Shown one piece after another: positions 7,691-17,448 of a DNA stretch of 32,347 bases. The notes under the pieces are model-generated. The model did no database searches. It worked only from the letters and a program-made list of their open reading frames with translations, and was not told the DNA's origin. This stretch comes from an uncultured Bacteroides sp. (GTDB lineage: Bacteria; Bacteroidota; Bacteroidia; Bacteroidales; Bacteroidaceae): NCBI GenBank assembly GCA_944322335.1, contig CALUOU010000020.1:1-32347 (forward strand), written 5' to 3'. The stretch's first letter is position 1, and each line of letters starts with the position of its first letter. Made by a program: the position numbers and the translations under genes.

Positions 7691-7712
7691 AGTAATATTA
7701 GATCTTTTACTT

Positions 7713-9755
7713 ATGAATCATTTATCTGTAGTTTGTTTGCGGCTGTTCTGTTTGTGTGCCGCTGTCTCTTTGGCCACGTGGACTTATGCCTCTGGAGGAA
7801 GTCTAAAGCCCAATCTTAAATATGGAAAGCCTTCCGAAGAAGAATTGGCTTTGAAAGTTTACGGACCGGATTCTTCGGCTGTTGCTGTGTGCTTGTTTCA
7901 TTTGGGTGAGACAGAGTATGAATACGAGGACGGCTTTAGCTTGGTCACCAAGCATCAAGTCCGCATAAAGATCCTGAAACCGCAAGGGGTCTCATGGGGA
8001 AATGTGGAAATACCGTTTTACGCCCCCGCCGATCAAGATAAGGGACAAGAGCGGGCAAGCGATGTGGAAGGCTGCTCTTACAACTTGGAAAACGGGAAAA
8101 CAGTGAAAGCAAAACTGAAGCGGAGCATGGTTTCCGAAGAGAGAGTGAATCAATATTATAAAGTGGTCAAGTTTTCGTTGCCGTCAGTCAAGGAAGGAAC
8201 TGTGATAGAGTATAGTTATCAGATCCATTCTGACTATTTCAGCCAGATTGACAACTGGCTGATGCAGCAAGAGATTCCTGTGGTATTCAATCGTTATAAG
8301 ATATCGATTCCTGATGTATTTGTCTACAACATAGAATTCCGCGGGCGTGACAAGATCAGCATAAAAGAAGGCAAGGGAGACATGCGTGCCACTTGGAATG
8401 TGGTGAGCGGAATGTCATCGGTTGCTAAGAACTTTACGATTTCTACACGGGAACTGGAATTTACGTCTGAGAATTTGCCAGGACTTCGGCAAGATGAGCC
8501 TTTCTGTTGGAATCCGGAAGACTACCGGATACAGATCAGCTTTGACTTGCAGGGCACGAATTTTCCGGATGAAGGTTATCGGGCTTATAGCCAGAATTGG
8601 GCTTCTGTGGATAAGCAGTTGAAGGAAGATGAGCGTTTCGGCCAGCTTTTGTCTTTGCGGAATCCGTTTCGGGACGCCATTCCGGAATTGAATGCGGCTT
8701 CCTTGGATTTTGAAGAAAAAGTGGTCGCGGCGTTTGGACTGTTGAAGTCGCGGCTGGCATGGAACGGCGAATACCGTCTGCTCTGCGAAGACATGGACAA
8801 AGTGTTGGAAACGCAGGCTGGAAGCAATGCGGATCTAAATTTTATTCTCATGAGGATCTTGCAGGATTTGGGCATAAAAGCCTATCCTGTGGTGTTGAGC
8901 AGGCGCTCTTTAGGCATGTTGCCAGTTTCCTTCCCTTCCATTCAGAAATTGAACACCTTTGTTGTGGCGTTGTATAATGCGCAGCAGAAACGCTATTATT
9001 TTCTGGACTCTTCAATGCCATTTCCTGCTCTCAATGTATTGCCATTGGAACTGTTGGTAAACAGGGCGCGTATCTTGTTCACGACCGATGCTGAGAAAGA
9101 CAAATGGGTAAATCTGTTGAACCTGTCTGAAAACACACTCAACATGAGCATTGATGCAACGATGAAAGGGGAAACCGTGGAAGGGCATCGGAGAGTGAAG
9201 TTGAGCGGACAGAAAGCGGCAGAGTATCTGAATGGCCGGTTAAAGGGAGATACGCTCTGCTGGAGAGCGGCAGCTGACGCTTTAGAGGGAGTGGAGATCC
9301 GGAATCTGAAAATGGATGTGGATGAAAAGAATTTATCGAATGTAAGTGAAGAACTGGATTTTAAATTGAAGGCATCGCAGGCGGGAGACAGAATTTATGT
9401 CAATCCGATGCTTTTCCTGCTGCAAGGCGAAAATCCGTTCATACAGACGGAGCGTGTGCTTCCGGTGGAGTTCCCTTATCCGTATCGCTTGAGTCTGATC
9501 GGACTGTTGAAATTGCCGGAAGGTTATGAAGTGGAAGAAATACCTGAATCATCAGCTATCAAGACTGAAGACGGAAAGCTCCAGTGCAAGTATTTATTGC
9601 AGCGCACCGGCAATAGTGTAAGTTTGAAATATACTTTCGACTTGGATACCTCCATCATTCCTGGACATTATTACAAGCAATTGCAGGAAATCATGAATAG
9701 AGCTGTAGAGCTGAATCATTCCTTGATTGTGCTGAAAAAACAGGCGGCTGAGTAG
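7713..9755 (+). CDS. DUF3857 transglutaminase-like exported protein, catalytically degenerate (copy 2)
   Basis: A 680-residue close paralogue of the preceding gene. The two share long collinear stretches, for example FDLQGTNF, RFGQxLSLRNP, DAEKDKWVNL and LQRTGNSVSL. The signal peptide is residues 1-27 (ends TYAS-GG). The layout is the same: DUF3857 domain, transglutaminase-like core, C-terminal beta region. The core has Asn372 in place of catalytic Cys and Thr415 in place of His, with D432 retained, so enzymatic activity is unlikely. About ten residues present in copy 1 after GTNF are absent here. The ATG at 7713 begins the signal peptide; an upstream TTG at 7593 would place 40 unlikely residues before it. 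It sits 32 nt before the third, apparently intact member. The function is unknown. Confidence 0.87.
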   Translation: MNHLSVVCLRLFCLCAAVSLATWTYASGGSLKPNLKYGKPSEEELALKVYGPDSSAVAVCLFHLGETEYEYEDGFSLVTKHQVRIKILKPQGVSWGNVEIPFYAPADQDKGQERASDVEGCSYNLENGKTVKAKLKRSMVSEERVNQYYKVVKFSLPSVKEGTVIEYSYQIHSDYFSQIDNWLMQQEIPVVFNRYKISIPDVFVYNIEFRGRDKISIKEGKGDMRATWNVVSGMSSVAKNFTISTRELEFTSENLPGLRQDEPFCWNPEDYRIQISFDLQGTNFPDEGYRAYSQNWASVDKQLKEDERFGQLLSLRNPFRDAIPELNAASLDFEEKVVAAFGLLKSRLAWNGEYRLLCEDMDKVLETQAGSNADLNFILMRILQDLGIKAYPVVLSRRSLGMLPVSFPSIQKLNTFVVALYNAQQKRYYFLDSSMPFPALNVLPLELLVNRARILFTTDAEKDKWVNLLNLSENTLNMSIDATMKGETVEGHRRVKLSGQKAAEYLNGRLKGDTLCWRAAADALEGVEIRNLKMDVDEKNLSNVSEELDFKLKASQAGDRIYVNPMLFLLQGENPFIQTERVLPVEFPYPYRLSLIGLLKLPEGYEVEEIPESSAIKTEDGKLQCKYLLQRTGNSVSLKYTFDLDTSIIPGHYYKQLQEIMNRAVELNHSLIVLKKQAAE

Positions 9756-9787
9756 TGTGTTGTTGACGGACATAAAAAAACGGAAGC

Positions 9788-11662
9788 ATGTCGGCATTGG
9801 ATAAAGTTTGCAGACTGGTCGGTCTGATCACGTTTTGTTGGAGCGCATGGTGTGTGAAAGCTCAAGAGCTGCATTCGGTCGTGAAGGACGCACAGACAGA
9901 GATTATCGTAAGATCTGAGACACAAGGGTCAGAGAAGCAAAGCAGGACTATCATGGTCCTGGATAGTCAGGGAGAGGATGCTGCTTGGTTTTTCTGTGAC
10001 TGTGACATGTTCCGGTCTCTTCAGAAATTTTCCGGCGAGATAATGGATGCATCCGGAAAAGTGGTGAGACGGATAAAGAAATCGGAATTGCAGAAAAGTG
10101 AATATTCTTATTCATTGATGACCGATGATTATTTTTATTACTATAAATGTGACTATCCGTCTTATCCGTTTACGGTAAAATATGAGTGGACGGTGAAGCA
10201 TGGCAAAGGTTTTGCGGGATATCCCGCATTCAGGCCGCAGACGGAATACGGCCAGCGAGTGGAGAAGGCTGCCTATAGCCTGCTGCTTCCTGAGGGGCAG
10301 GTATGTAGAACCCGTCTGGTGAATGTAGGAAAGGAAGAGATAAAGGTGTCTTCCCGTCTTACGCCAGAGGGTCGGTTGCTGGTGGAAGCTGAGGCAAGGC
10401 TTTTGCCGCCGCTTTCGTCCGAACTTTGGGGATTGTCGGCTTCAGAGTTGTTTCCGATGCTCTATTTGGCTCCTGCGTCATTTGTACTGGATGGATCCCA
10501 AGGAGACATGAGCACATGGAAGGAATATGGAAAATGGCAGTATGGGCTGTTGGAGGGAAGAGATGCGTTGTCTGAAGAGCAAAAGAGCAAAGTTCGTGAA
10601 ATTGTGGCAGGCTGCCAGGCGTCCCGTGAGAAAGTGCGGGCTTTGTATGACTATCTGGGTAAGCATACAAGATATGTCAGCATACAGTTGGGGCTGGGCG
10701 GATTCCAGCCCATTGCTGCGGAGGAGGTATGGACGGCAGGTTTTGGAGATTGCAAAGGGCTGACCAACCTTTTGAAGGCGATGCTTAAAGAAGCGGGCAT
10801 CCCTTCTACATATGTGACGATCAATACCTATAAAGAATCTTTGCTGCATGATTTTTCCAATGCAAGCCAGATGAACCATGCTATTTTGCAGGTGCCTTTG
10901 CGGGAAGATACTTTGTGGCTTGAATGCACGAACCCGCGTTTGCCTTTAGGCTTTCTTCATAGTGGCATCGCTGGACATGAGGCTTTGCTGGTGGAAGAGA
11001 CAGGAGGAAGATTATGCAGATTGCCTTCTTATCCGGACTCTTTGAACAGCAGGCAGGTGACAGCAAGCATAGACATAGAGCCGGACGGAAAGGCTGTCAT
11101 GAAAGTGCGGGAAGCCTCTTCTTTGTTCTTTTATGAAGATCGGGCGGGCTTGCTCGCGTTAGAGCCAGACAGGCAAATGGATGCGGCACGTTCAGGCATA
11201 GCTCTGCAACGGGTAATCTTGTCAAATCTGAAAATGCATGAGGAAAAAACGGCTGTTCCCTTTTTTCTCATGAGTTATCAGGCACAGACGCAATATGGGC
11301 ATAAGACCGGCAATCGTTTGTTCCTTCCTGTGAATGTGTTCCAGCAACCTTTGGCCGCTTCGAAAGAAGAGCGCCGTCAGCCTGTCTGCATAGACAAAGG
11401 ATATGTTTATGCTGACAGTCTGCATTATCGGTTGCCGGAAGGCTATGTGGTGGAGAAAATGTATGAGCCGGTTAGGATAGAGACTCCTTTTGGGCGTTTT
11501 GAATCTTTTGTCAACTGTGCAGACGAAAGGAACATGAGCGTTGTGCAACACTTGCTGGTACGTAAGGGAAGGTATGCGGCTGAAGACTATGCCGCATTTC
11601 TTGATTTCCTGCAGAAAGTGGCTGGTCAATATGGCGAATACATCATTTTGCGGAAAGAATAA
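9788..11662 (+). CDS. DUF3857/transglutaminase-core exported protein with intact catalytic residues
   Basis: A 624-residue exported protein (signal peptide 1-25, ending VKA-QE). It has an N-terminal DUF3857 domain and a transglutaminase-like core. Here the papain-like catalytic residues are present: Cys322 in GFGDCKG, His364 in QMNHAIL, and an acidic residue at 379 in WLEC (Glu where Asp is usual). It could therefore act on peptide or amide bonds in the envelope; the substrate is unknown. It starts 32 nt after the degenerate paralogue and shares its general plan but is much more diverged than copies 1 and 2 are from each other. It is probably co-transcribed with copy 2. A long dyad precedes the next gene, groES. 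Confidence 0.87.
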   Translation: MSALDKVCRLVGLITFCWSAWCVKAQELHSVVKDAQTEIIVRSETQGSEKQSRTIMVLDSQGEDAAWFFCDCDMFRSLQKFSGEIMDASGKVVRRIKKSELQKSEYSYSLMTDDYFYYYKCDYPSYPFTVKYEWTVKHGKGFAGYPAFRPQTEYGQRVEKAAYSLLLPEGQVCRTRLVNVGKEEIKVSSRLTPEGRLLVEAEARLLPPLSSELWGLSASELFPMLYLAPASFVLDGSQGDMSTWKEYGKWQYGLLEGRDALSEEQKSKVREIVAGCQASREKVRALYDYLGKHTRYVSIQLGLGGFQPIAAEEVWTAGFGDCKGLTNLLKAMLKEAGIPSTYVTINTYKESLLHDFSNASQMNHAILQVPLREDTLWLECTNPRLPLGFLHSGIAGHEALLVEETGGRLCRLPSYPDSLNSRQVTASIDIEPDGKAVMKVREASSLFFYEDRAGLLALEPDRQMDAARSGIALQRVILSNLKMHEEKTAVPFFLMSYQAQTQYGHKTGNRLFLPVNVFQQPLAASKEERRQPVCIDKGYVYADSLHYRLPEGYVVEKMYEPVRIETPFGRFESFVNCADERNMSVVQHLLVRKGRYAAEDYAAFLDFLQKVAGQYGEYIILRKE

Positions 11663-11715
11663 AGCCGTAGTGGCATTCGTTTGTGTCATATTCTGTCAAT
11701 TCGTCAGATCGTTTC

Positions 11716-11772
11716 TGCCAAATAAGGCACATTATGGTTTGGCACGCTTTTCGTAAGTCCTTTGTCGCTTAC
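11716..11772 (+). promoter_or_regulatory. Dyad-rich region upstream of groESL, candidate operator/promoter
   Basis: TGCCAAA (11716-11722) and TTTGGCA (11738-11744) form a perfect 7-bp inverted repeat with a 15-nt gap. A second repeat, GTAAG (11753-11757) and CTTAC (11768-11772), follows. There is no CIRCE sequence and no clean TAnnTTTG box, although TTTG occurs at 11738 and 11761. A stress-responsive control site is plausible. The first dyad could instead be a weak hairpin at the end of the preceding transcript. Confidence 0.35.
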
Positions 11773-11818
11773 ATAAAGCAAATGAATAAAATGTATAACA
11801 TATAAAAACAAAAGAACT

Positions 11819-12091
11819 ATGAACATTAAACCATTGGCAGATAGAGTTCTGATACTCCCTGCACCCGCAGAAGAAAAGACAGTTGGCGGTATTATCATAC
11901 CAGATACAGCGAAAGAGAAACCTTTGAAGGGTGAAGTTGTAGCAGCTGGCAACGGAACAAAAGACGAAGAAATGGTATTGAAGGTTGGCGATAAGGTCCT
12001 GTATGGCAAATATGCAGGTACTGAAGTCGAATTAGACGGAACGAAATACCTGATCATGCGTCAAAGTGATGTATTGGCAATATTGGGATAA
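11819..12091 (+). CDS. groES: Co-chaperonin GroES
   Basis: A 90-residue heptameric cap of the GroEL folding chamber, in the cytoplasm. It begins [12 protein letters not shown], has the mobile loop that contacts GroEL ([11 protein letters not shown], residues 22-32), and has the conserved [10 protein letters not shown] and [11 protein letters not shown] strands. Length and order fit the family. It lies 38 nt before groEL in the universal groES-groEL operon. The untranslated region just before the ATG is A-rich rather than carrying a Shine-Dalgarno sequence. Confidence 0.98.
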   Translation: MNIKPLADRVLILPAPAEEKTVGGIIIPDTAKEKPLKGEVVAAGNGTKDEEMVLKVGDKVLYGKYAGTEVELDGTKYLIMRQSDVLAILG

Positions 12092-12117
12092 AAGAAAAAC
12101 TGGAAAAAGAACTTTAA

Positions 12118-13758
<1,641 letters not shown>

Positions 13759-13785
13759 TCCATTTTTCCCTGATTGAGAAGATAG

Positions 13786-13821
13786 CGCGGTGTTTTCCCT
13801 CCAAGGGACACCGCGTTTTTT
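13786..13821 (+). terminator. Rho-independent terminator of groESL
   Basis: CGCGGTG (13786-13792) pairs with CACCGCG (13809-13815). An inner TCCCT/AGGGA stem closes a CCA loop, with a TTT bulge. T6 follows (13816-13821). Confidence 0.9.
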
Positions 13822-13850
13822 GTATTATGTTTATTGTAAAAGGAACGATC

Positions 13851-14873
13851 ATGAGAAGTTTTGCGTCAGATAATAACTCAGGGGTACATCCTTTGGTGAT
13901 GGAAGCCTTGAACAGAGCCAACGAGGGGCATGCTTTGGGATATGGCGATGATCCTTGGACGGCAGAAGCGGTTGGCAGGCTGAAAGAGACATTCGGTCAG
14001 GAATGTGAGCCTTTGTTCGTTTTTAACGGAACGGGGAGCAATGCGGTTGCCTTGCAATTGTGTACTCGTCCGTATAATTTGATTCTTTGTGCGGAAACCG
14101 CTCATATTTACGTGGACGAATGTGGAGCGCCAGCTCGGATGACGGGATGTCAGATCCGTCCCATTAAGACCCAAGACGGAAAACTGACTCCGGACCTGCT
14201 TCGTCCCTATTTATGTAATTTTGGCGAGCAGCATCATTCACAGCCGGGTGTCGTTTACTTGTCTCAATGTACAGAATTGGGCACTGTTTATACAATGGAG
14301 GAATTGAAAGCCATTGTCTCATTCGTTCATCAATACGGTATGTATGTCCACATGGATGGAGCCCGACTGGCCAATGCATGTGCGGCTTTGCATCTGACAA
14401 TGAAAGAACTGACCGTGGATTGTGGAGTGGATGTCCTCAGTTTTGGAGGAACTAAGAATGGCCTGATGCTGGGCGAAAGCGTGTTGGTATTCAATTCGGA
14501 TTTGAAGAAGGAGGCTCGTTTTGTTCGGAAGCAATCTGCGCAACTGGCTTCTAAATTGCGTTACTTGTCTTGCCAGTTTACAGCTTACCTGACTGATGAC
14601 CTGTGGCTGAAGAATGCGACACACGCTAATGGAATGGCACGCTTGCTTTATACAAAGCTAAAAGAAATTCCTAACGTTCATTTCACGCAGAAGGTAGAGA
14701 GTAACCAGCTGTTTCTGACGCTTCCGCGTCCGGTAATTGATCGGTTGTTGGAAACGTATTTCTTTTATTTCTGGAATGAGGCGGAGAATGAAATTCGTCT
14801 TGTGACTTCGTTTGATACGACGGAAGAAGATATTCGTGATTTTGTTCAGGCAGTGAAAAATTGTCAGCAATAA
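13851..14873 (+). CDS. Threonine aldolase-family PLP enzyme (low-specificity L-threonine aldolase-like)
   Basis: A 340-residue fold-type I PLP enzyme. It begins MRSFASDNNSGVHP, the usual start of the beta-eliminating lyase/threonine aldolase family, which cleaves L-threonine or allo-threonine to glycine and acetaldehyde. HMDGARL (167-173) supplies the Asp that contacts the cofactor. LSFGGTKNG contains the Schiff-base Lys202. An ATG at 13827 would add eight residues but lies directly at the groESL terminator; 13851 is preceded by AAAGGAAC and fits the family start. It sits between two chaperone units, probably by chance. No clear promoter was found. The exact substrate preference is not evident from sequence. 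Confidence 0.85.
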   Translation: MRSFASDNNSGVHPLVMEALNRANEGHALGYGDDPWTAEAVGRLKETFGQECEPLFVFNGTGSNAVALQLCTRPYNLILCAETAHIYVDECGAPARMTGCQIRPIKTQDGKLTPDLLRPYLCNFGEQHHSQPGVVYLSQCTELGTVYTMEELKAIVSFVHQYGMYVHMDGARLANACAALHLTMKELTVDCGVDVLSFGGTKNGLMLGESVLVFNSDLKKEARFVRKQSAQLASKLRYLSCQFTAYLTDDLWLKNATHANGMARLLYTKLKEIPNVHFTQKVESNQLFLTLPRPVIDRLLETYFFYFWNEAENEIRLVTSFDTTEEDIRDFVQAVKNCQQ

Positions 14874-14945
14874 AAAGCACTTCTTGGATTTGGAGCGATT
14901 AGCGCATAATGACAACATAAAGAGATTTGATTAAAACATCTGAAT

Positions 14946-15890
14946 ATGGCTTATATAGATTATTATAAAGTTCTTGGAGTGGACAAAACGGCTTCTCAGG
15001 ATGACATTAAGAAGGCTTTCCGTAAGTTGGCCCGTAAATATCACCCTGATTTGAATCCGAATGATCCGACTGCCAAGGAGAAGTTTCAGGCGGTCAATGA
15101 GGCAAACGAAGTGCTGAGTGATCCTGAAAAAAGGAAAAAATATGATGAATATGGCGAGCATTGGCAGCATGCCGATGAGTTTGAGGCTCAAAAGCGCGCC
15201 CGGCAGGCGGGAGGCTTCGGAGGATTTGGTGGGGGAGGAGGCTTCCATACGGATGGCAATGGGACATATTGGTATTCTTCCGATGGACAGGAATTTACAG
15301 GAAGCAATGCCGACGGCTTTTCTGATTTCTTTGAACAGATGTTCGGACATCATGCAGGGCACGGAAGCGGCAGAGCAGGATTCCGTGGCCAGGATTATGA
15401 GTCCGAGTTGCATCTTTCTCTACGCGATGCGGCTCAGACGCACAAAGAAGTGTTGAACGTCAATGGCAAGCAGGTTCGCATTACCATTCCGGCAGGTGTG
15501 GCCAATGGGCAGGTGATCAAGTTAAAAGGCTATGGGGCACAGGGTGCCAATGGAGGGCCTGCCGGTGATCTGTATATCACTTTTGTCATAGCGGACGATC
15601 CTGTATTCAAGCGTTTGGGGAATGATTTGTATGTGGATGTAAATATTGACTTATACACCGCCATCTTAGGAGGTGAGCAACTGGTGAACACTTTAGACGG
15701 ACAAGTCAAGCTAAAAGTAAAACCTGGCACACAACCGGGAACCAAAGTCCGTCTGAAAGGACAGGGATTCCCCGTATATAAGCAAGACGCTGTAAAAGGC
15801 GATTTGATTGTGACTTACAATGTGCAGTTGCCCGTGAATTTGTCTGAGCAGCAAAAAGAGATGTTCCGTAAGATCAAGAGTATGAACTAA
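14946..15890 (+). CDS. cbpA: DnaJ-class co-chaperone CbpA
   Basis: A 314-residue type II J protein. The J domain (residues 4-70) has the HPD motif at 33-35, which stimulates the ATPase of DnaK. A Gly/Phe-rich linker follows (about 88-150). The two C-terminal substrate-binding beta domains (about 153-310) include [20 protein letters not shown] and GDLYITF. There is no CxxCxGxG zinc finger, which separates it from DnaJ. It is followed after 18 nt by a CbpM-like modulator gene, the same pair as in Escherichia coli. In E. coli CbpA also binds DNA; that is not shown here. Confidence 0.92.
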   Translation: MAYIDYYKVLGVDKTASQDDIKKAFRKLARKYHPDLNPNDPTAKEKFQAVNEANEVLSDPEKRKKYDEYGEHWQHADEFEAQKRARQAGGFGGFGGGGGFHTDGNGTYWYSSDGQEFTGSNADGFSDFFEQMFGHHAGHGSGRAGFRGQDYESELHLSLRDAAQTHKEVLNVNGKQVRITIPAGVANGQVIKLKGYGAQGANGGPAGDLYITFVIADDPVFKRLGNDLYVDVNIDLYTAILGGEQLVNTLDGQVKLKVKPGTQPGTKVRLKGQGFPVYKQDAVKGDLIVTYNVQLPVNLSEQQKEMFRKIKSMN

Positions 15891-15908
15891 AAAAAGGATG
15901 ATAACGCT

Positions 15909-16205
15909 ATGCAGAACGATTTGATTATAATCAGTGATTATTGTGATAAATGTCACATAGAGCCTTCGTTTATCGACCTGCTGCAAGAAAGTGGGCTGGT
16001 AGACATTCAGAGTGAAGGAGGAGAGCGTTATCTGCTCTTTTCGCAGTTGCCTGACGTGGAGCGGTATAGCCGTATGTATTACGATCTTTCCATCAACATG
16101 GAAGGCATTGATGCCATCCGCCATCTGCTGGAAAAGATCAATGTGATGCAGAAGGAAATTGATGATCTGCATGCCCGTTTGCGGTTGTATGACGATATGT
16201 TTTGA
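15909..16205 (+). CDS. CbpM-like chaperone modulator
   Basis: A 98-residue protein with an N-terminal MerR-like fold (DLIIISDYCDKCHIEPSFID, LLQESGLV) and a C-terminal amphipathic helix rich in I/L and charged residues (HLLEKINVMQKEIDDLHARL). Its size and its position 18 nt after cbpA match CbpM, which binds the J domain of CbpA and inhibits it. It is probably co-translated with cbpA. Sequence similarity to E. coli CbpM is expected to be low, so position is a large part of the call. Confidence 0.8.
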   Translation: MQNDLIIISDYCDKCHIEPSFIDLLQESGLVDIQSEGGERYLLFSQLPDVERYSRMYYDLSINMEGIDAIRHLLEKINVMQKEIDDLHARLRLYDDMF

Positions 16206-16232
16206 TCGGCCGCAAGCTGATCAGACCAAAGG

Positions 16233-16272
16233 AAAGAGCCCGTTTGGACAGAAACGCCAAGCGGGCTCTTTT
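16233..16272. terminator. Bidirectional terminator between convergent genes
   Basis: AAAGAGCCCG (16233-16242) pairs with CGGGCTCTTT (16262-16271). A wobble pair and TTGG/CCAA continue the stem around a 9-nt loop. A short T run ends one side and the A run on the other side gives T on the opposite strand. It can serve both the cbpA-cbpM unit and the convergent gene at 16306-17181. Confidence 0.8.
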
Positions 16273-16305
16273 GCTGAAGTAGATGTGAAATCAGAAGATG
16301 ATCTT

Positions 16306-17181
16306 TCAATCCCTTGTGATGACAATGAGCGTGGCTCCTCCGTCTAACGCTTCTTTCACTTCTTCCTCTCCTCTGGTGACTTTGCAGAGGCTTATATCCT
16401 CTCCTAAGACTTCATCTATTTTCAGTCGGCCTATTTCGATGCGGGCTTCTTTGCCAGCTATGGTTTTCAGTGAGAAAATGTCGAACTGTTGCCCCTTGTA
16501 AGCTTCAAATTTGCTGCCTAAGTCAATGTAGACCGTTTTTTGCTTTTTCTTTTTGATCTCTCCACGTTCAATGATGGAGGCACTGAGCGGAAACATGTTG
16601 TTGTAGTATTCGGCTATATGGATGGCTAAGGAGCTTAGGGAAGAGCTGATGGATTGTTCGGCCGATGACATCCAGCCGCAGTCTCCCTCACGGATGCTGA
16701 ACATGCGGCTGTCCACCATCTCTTCGGTATGCACATCTTTCAGGTTGATCGTGACACTGATCAGAGTGCTGTATTGCTGTTCGGCCTGTTTGTCTTTGGC
16801 CTTATTGGTGCGTGTTGTGGTACTGATATTGGCAATGTTCCCATCCACATAGAAAGCCGGTTCGTCTTCGCCGATTTCTTCTTGGTAGAAGTCGCCTTCA
16901 ATGGCGCGGAAACGGACCACATTGCCGAATCCCTTTACGATGCTGGCTTGGACATCGTTGGCATAGTCCGGCTGTTGCGTTGTAGTTTTGCCGCTGACAG
17001 CTTGTTTGGCCAAGCCGCGTATGATGGCTCTTACGGTTTTTTCCTCCTTGTCTTCTTTGGGTGTGTAGGAGAAATCTCCGATGGCAACTTTATAGAGCAC
17101 ATTTTTTTCCACTTGCGCATGGATCTGCTGTATAGCTGAGGTCAGGCAGCATGCTGCTAATAATAAAAGATACTTTTTCAT
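16306..17181 (-). CDS. Exported protein of unknown function, weakly CsgG/LpoB-like
   Basis: A 291-residue protein with a clear signal peptide (MKKYLLLLAACC... ending IHA-Q at 22/23) and no lipobox at the cleavage site. The start of the mature part (VLYKVAIGDFSY) and a later stretch (AFYVDGNIANIST, then STLISVTINLKDVHTEEMVDSRMF) resemble proteins with a CsgG/LpoB-type fold, in which a VAIxDF strand is followed by an assessment of FVDGxI. The last 80 residues look like a small beta barrel (GSKFEAYKGQQFDIF, IGRLKIDEVL). Periplasmic or outer-membrane-associated location is inferred. It diverges from a membrane-bound TPR regulator gene, which may or may not control it. I do not assign a function. 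Confidence 0.75.
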   Translation of the reverse strand: MKKYLLLLAACCLTSAIQQIHAQVEKNVLYKVAIGDFSYTPKEDKEEKTVRAIIRGLAKQAVSGKTTTQQPDYANDVQASIVKGFGNVVRFRAIEGDFYQEEIGEDEPAFYVDGNIANISTTTRTNKAKDKQAEQQYSTLISVTINLKDVHTEEMVDSRMFSIREGDCGWMSSAEQSISSSLSSLAIHIAEYYNNMFPLSASIIERGEIKKKKQKTVYIDLGSKFEAYKGQQFDIFSLKTIAGKEARIEIGRLKIDEVLGEDISLCKVTRGEEEVKEALDGGATLIVITRD

Positions 17182-17237
17182 CGTTTTTATTTCATTTTTA
17201 GAATAATGGTTCTGCCTTTTATGGCTTTATTTTGTCG

Positions 17238-17245
17238 CGAAGTTA
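17238..17245 (-). promoter_or_regulatory. Candidate -7 box for the exported protein gene
   Basis: On the minus strand TAACTTCG differs from TAnnTTTG at one position. A TTTC lies about 19 nt upstream. The predicted start of transcription leaves a leader of about 50 nt before the ATG at 17181. Confidence 0.35.
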
Positions 17246-17414
17246 CGAAAAGCTGCAAGCATAAGAAAATAAAAAGAAAAAATAATGTGTTTATCCGTCT
17301 TATGGAAGCTTCTGTTTTGTCCTATATAACTGATATTCAGATTTTTTTCTTGGTTAGATTTGATACATCTATGTCTTTTCCCCTTGAATAAGTCGTTTTA
17401 TGAACAATTTGTTG

Positions 17415-17422
17415 TAACTTTG
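17415..17422 (+). promoter_or_regulatory. -7 box of the TPR/HTH regulator gene
   Basis: TAACTTTG is an exact TAnnTTTG and sits 26 nt before the ATG at 17449. No good TTTG was found at the expected -33 position, so an activator may be needed. Confidence 0.55.
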
Positions 17423-17448
17423 TCGGCAGAATCATTATTAGAAAAAGT

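Noticed and set aside
7593..7712. TTG-initiated 40-residue extension of the second DUF3857 gene
   Set aside because: The extension is unlike copy 1, overlaps the putative terminator and hides the signal peptide that begins at 7713.
11740..11754. TGGCACG near a TTCG that resembles a sigma-54 promoter
   Set aside because: The -12 part lacks the required GC after the 10-nt spacing, and TGGCA is already explained as one arm of the dyad.
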